Shown here piece after piece: positions 31,988 through 35,080 of a stretch of DNA of 35,080 nucleotides. The first letter of the stretch is position 1. Each line of letters opens with the position of its first letter. Source of the DNA: Cladorrhinum sp. PSN259. Its lineage: Eukaryota > Ascomycota > Sordariomycetes > Sordariales > Podosporaceae. The DNA lies in NCBI GenBank assembly GCA_033725935.1, contig MU867154.1:1-35080 (forward strand). Reading direction: 5' to 3'. Position numbers and translations under genes: made by a program. The notes below the pieces were generated by a model. The model saw nothing but the letters and a program-made list of their open reading frames with translations. It had not been told where the DNA came from and searched no databases.

Positions 31988-32610
31988 ATGCAATGTGTTC
32001 AGTCTGGCTGCGGGAAGATGTACACAGACACCAGTGAAGTGTGTCGCTACCATCCTGGACCATTTGTCTTTAATGTGATGGAGACCGGTGAGAGCTGTAT
32101 TTTCATTTGATAATTAGGAGAGCTCTCCACTAACACAGGTAGTATTGACTAGGAGAAACAATAAGCTTCTTGGACTGTTGTAGAGTAGTAGTAGCTAATG
32201 AGATAGATTTCCCTTCAGGCTGTCATGAAGGGACGCATAGCACCACAGAGCTGGCACCGCCCTGGCGGCAAGTTGACAGCTTTATAAGATTCAAAGACGC
32301 AGTCGGAAGGAATTTTTCTCTTCCGTTCCCGCTGGTCAAAAATTGGGAGGTAAGTCGTTCAAGTGAGTAGAGGGGTGAAGCAGACATTTTCTAACACTGT
32401 GGTTACACGTATATTTAGGGAATGGAGAGCATGATCTATCAAGCATTTCAGTATACGGAATTCATTGAGCCTCATGTTCGAAGCGGCCACTATAATCTAA
32501 TTGGTCCTGATGGGGAGAAGATTATACCAAGCCGTTGGCATGAGGTAGTTCAACCTTGCATGCCAGTCACGATGCATATGCGGCCCTTGAAGGAGTTTTG
32601 CCAACGTTAG
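31988..32610 (+). CDS. Compact CHORD-like zinc domain fused to a fungal ubiquitin-like domain (ULD_2 type)
   Basis: Three exons: 31988-32087, 32153-32349, 32419-32610; introns of 65 nt (GTGAGA..CTAAC..ACTAG) and 69 nt (GTAAGT..TCTAAC..TTTAG); 162 residues. Residues 1-62 match the CHORD pattern: Cys3-x4-Cys8-Gly, Cys19-x2-His22 (CRYHPGPFVF), Cys42-Cys43, Cys57-x4-His62 (GCHEGTH). These are all eight ligands of the two-zinc fold, and they appear only in this splice model. The segment before CysCys is about five residues longer than usual and lacks the conserved Trp. Residues 77-156 are a fungal ubiquitin-like domain (FIRFKDAVGRNFSLPF, GMESMIYQAFQ, SGHYNLIGPDGEKIIPSRWH, VTMHMRPL). CHORDs bind Hsp90/Sgt1 partners; the role here is unknown. 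The frame is open upstream to 31907 without an ATG, so an additional upstream exon is possible. Confidence 0.68.
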
Positions 32611-34172
32611 AAAAGAATTGAATGATGCCTGAATAGGCAAACCAGTTGATCAAATTCTCAGGTGGAATACAAACGGGTTTGTATACAGAAAAGTGTTTGG
32701 GGTTTCGTTGTGGGATATCCGTTGCTAGGATGATGATCAGGGGTAACAAAAGGGGGCCTTATAAACAAAAACCCCAGGAATATTAAATACCGCTTAGGTT
32801 TTTTCAAACGTAAGTATGATGCTGCACTGTGTTTACATTCCTTCCATGGGAGTGATTGGGCCATAGCATGACAGATATTTTCATCGAGATTAACCGTCTC
32901 CAAACCTTCCTCGACAGTCCAAAGAACCCCAAACCCCCTCATTTGAGGGAGGGTAGTGCCGACCTTCCCGTTGTTGATAGCCCTGAGCCCTGAGATAAGA
33001 TCACAAATCAGATAGAATGCTGACCCTATCCCCTCAAAGGCGTCTTATATCTCAGTATACTAAATGGCGTCCTTCATAACCAGCTCCATGCTATACCGTC
33101 CGTGCCCTCTGGAACCGGTGGGGTAAAACATTTAAAAGTCCTATATTATAGCCTCAGGGTGTCAAGAGCGGGACTTAAAATAAAGAGAAATCAGGCGGGG
33201 AGACCAAGAGCGTAGGGAAGGAGATGTAACAATGACAAAGCTGTTTGGGGTATCCAATCTACATCTCTCAAACTATTGGAGCACTCTTACACCGACCAAG
33301 CTTCTTATCAACTCGGGTTCTTTGCTATCCGGAATGGGAGAGAGGCCTGCGGTGCACTGCTTGATAGCATTCGTACCGAGGATTTCTAATAGTGAATAAT
33401 GATTGCAGAGGACGGTACGGCTTGTCTAATACAGGTCATGGGACTCACATGCCCATGACGACTTCGCTTGCTCTAAGACAACATACCATAAAACAGTCCG
33501 GATATTGCTGACTTGCGTGATAATCTGAAGGCCATCACCCTTATTTGTCTACTGTGAGCCATGGTCGATGCTCCTCACATAGATTGTGAGCAACATATAT
33601 CAGGGAAACACATAGATAGACTATGCGCGTGACTACTACGAACAAACCAATGTCACGAAATCTCATCATTACTCAAAATCTTTAGATATAGCGGTACTTA
33701 TCTGAAGGAAAGAAAAAAGAACAACCTAGAAAGTCAGGCAAAGTGACAGTAAACAACTCCACCGTCGTCACTATATAAACTAAAGCCAACCCCCATAACT
33801 CGAGTTGCTGGAAATAACCCTCAAAATTTGTAAAAGAGTGGGCAACAGTCATAGAAACCAATTAATCTCGTTCGTTTCCACGACACGCAACAGTTTTGAA
33901 TCAACTCTTCTTCCGACTAACTCTGCAGATTTCTGTCGACAAATACAGAATTGTTACGTCCTTTTCCCAATCGACCAACAATAATTCAGTTGAAAGCGAA
34001 CGAGAAGATCCAAATTAACCTTGCCCTTCACAACAGTCAATCCCACGATCGTCTCGTAAACGCCACCACCAAGCCCGGGCCCAGCCCGAGACTCCTCTAA
34101 ACACCACCTCCTCCACCATCAACTTCATCATCATCTCAACCGACACCATCATATCATAAAACAAAAAGCACA
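32611..34172. other. 1.56-kb AT-rich region without a recognised gene
   Basis: No frame with domain or splice support on either strand. The last 250 bp are C/A- and pyrimidine-rich (CACCACCTCCTCC, CATCATCATC) and probably form the promoter and 5' UTR of the small Cys-rich gene. Earlier parts may hold degraded relics that cannot be recognised by eye. Confidence 0.5.
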
Positions 34173-34592
34173 ATGTGTCTCCGCAAAATCTTCATCCACC
34201 ACCGATGCGCTCACAAGATCACGGCGCTCGACGAGCACTGCGGTACGTACTTTTTTCTTTTCTCCTCTTTTCTCCTCTTTTCTCCTCTTTTTCTCTTTGC
34301 TATTATTTCCTTTCTTTTTTCATGTTCTATATTTCACCTCTTCACCTCTTCCCGTCACATCCCCCAAAAAAACTATCCTCCAAAACTTTCACCCCTTCCA
34401 CCCCTGCCCACCCCTTCCATACTTGCCACGCTAGGTAGAATAAAAAAAATTGGTAGTGGAATTTTAACTGAAGTATAAAAAAAATTAACAGGCAACGTCG
34501 AATGTCAAGGCACCACGGTCGAGCGGGAGGTCATCTCCAACAAGTACCCTTGCGTCGTGAGGGGTTGCCCCTTTTGGGGACGGTTCAATTGA
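34173..34592 (+). CDS. Small Cys-rich protein (56 residues), putative zinc-binding, fungal 'MCLxxF' type
   Basis: Exon 1 34173-34242 and exon 2 34492-34592; intron 34243-34491 (249 nt, GTACGT..TTAACAG), unusually long for this window. The product starts MCLRKIFIHHRCAHKI and ends CPFWGRFN. It has six Cys (2, 12, 23, 28, 44, 49) and His at 9, 10, 14 and 22, so C-x-H/C-x4-C style metal sites are possible. It resembles a loosely defined set of small fungal proteins that start MCL or MCK and carry a C-x-H motif soon after. No signal peptide, so cytosolic or nuclear. Function unknown. The splice model is supported by consensus sites and frame, not by homology. Confidence 0.6.
34261..34290. repeat. 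Three exact tandem copies of TCTCCTCTTT inside the intron
   Basis: A 10-bp unit repeated three times without mismatch, in the pyrimidine-rich first part of the 249-nt intron of the Cys-rich gene. Slippage here could explain the intron's length. Confidence 0.92.
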
Positions 34593-34986
34593 TGAACAGA
34601 AACTGAAGGCTGATGGAGAGATTTTCGTCGGGGAGTGCTGTTGAATTGACTAGGGAATTTATTTTTCGTTTTCTCCGTGTAGGGTGGTTGGGGCAATAGA
34701 ACATGCTATGTAAATCGGGCTGATGGTTTATGACAAGTGAAATGAGGATTGTGATGGGAGGTATAACAAAATGCAGGGTATTTGGTCTGACATGAGATGA
34801 TTCGAAGTTCTGAACCACGTCTTGAGATTTTGGGCCTGAATGCATTCGAGATGATCATGGGCATCTCAAAGACTTTCAGATAAAGCATATCAAAATCTGA
34901 AAGAAGAAAAAAACTAGCCCTAACAGAGCTCAAGTTAAGACTACCGTACACATAAATATGCCGTTTCCTTATCTCCAGAACCCGTG

Positions 34987-34988
<2 letters not shown>
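34593..34988. other. 3' flank of the small Cys-rich gene up to the poly-G tract
   Basis: Probably 3' UTR followed by AT-rich spacer. No supported gene on either strand. Confidence 0.5.

Positions 34989-35080
<92 letters not shown>
34989..35080. repeat. 92-bp homopolymer of G at window edge
   Basis: Uninterrupted G from 34989 to the last base. True homopolymers of this length are rare in fungal genomes. It is more likely a sequencing or assembly artefact (dark-cycle G calls or a clone/vector tail), although a G-tract that stopped assembly is possible. Confidence 0.95.

Noticed and set aside
31922..32080. Alternative ATG at 31922 as start of the CHORD-ULD gene
   Set aside because: It is in a different frame that soon reaches a stop and does not contain the CHORD residues; 31988 is the first in-frame ATG.

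Overview
This window looks like the nuclear genome of a filamentous ascomycete (Pezizomycotina, probably Sordariomycetes and most like Sordariales). Almost every gene is interrupted by short introns, mostly 47-96 nt, with GTRNGN-type donors, CTGAC/CTAAC branch points and short YAG acceptors. Gene content fits this: Spt5, Dhh1, N-myristoyltransferase, SWR1 subunit 3, an AA9 lytic polysaccharide monooxygenase (LPMO) and filamentous-fungus-only families. The window is bounded by low-complexity DNA on both sides: 31 GTT units on the left, which encode polyglutamine in a truncated gene, and 92 consecutive G on the right. It therefore probably corresponds to a contig bounded by unassemblable repeats.

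Layout. 1-947: truncated polyQ gene on the minus strand. 1396-1476: tRNA-Ser(GCU). 1976-4323: SWC3-like SWR1 subunit (-). 5329-6770: ABHD12-like alpha/beta hydrolase (+). 7294-8541: conserved fungal single-pass membrane protein of unknown function (-). 9471-11302: NMT1 (+). 11497-12745: second alpha/beta hydrolase (-). 14248-15954: MCT-like major facilitator transporter (+). 16664-19965: SPT5 (+). 20820-21559: secreted AA9 LPMO (-). 22202-23329: short-chain dehydrogenase (-). 25592-27395: DHH1 (-). 28468-29346: mitochondrial-type J-protein with one membrane segment (+). 29671-29759: intron-containing tRNA-Gly(CCC) (-).

The right end (about 29.8-34.2 kb) is different: gene-poor, AT-rich to the eye, with accessory-type content. 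It holds a decayed DUF7580-family gene on the minus strand, with two frameshifts and an in-frame stop. Head to head with it, 88 bp away, lies a compact intact gene on the plus strand whose spliced product joins a CHORD-like zinc domain (all eight Cys/His ligands present) to a fungal ubiquitin-like domain (ULD_2 type). Further right is a 56-residue Cys-rich protein gene with an unusually long intron. The CHORD-ULD gene is the most interesting object in the window, because CHORD proteins work with Hsp90/Sgt1 and, in plants, with NLR immune receptors.

The left 29 kb is mainly housekeeping: transcription elongation, histone-variant exchange, mRNA decay, protein lipidation and mitochondrial chaperoning, interspersed with a few metabolic or secreted-enzyme genes. 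I see no operon-like or biosynthetic cluster logic. All exon-intron structures were inferred by hand from splice consensus, frame continuity and remembered family conservation; none has transcript support here.
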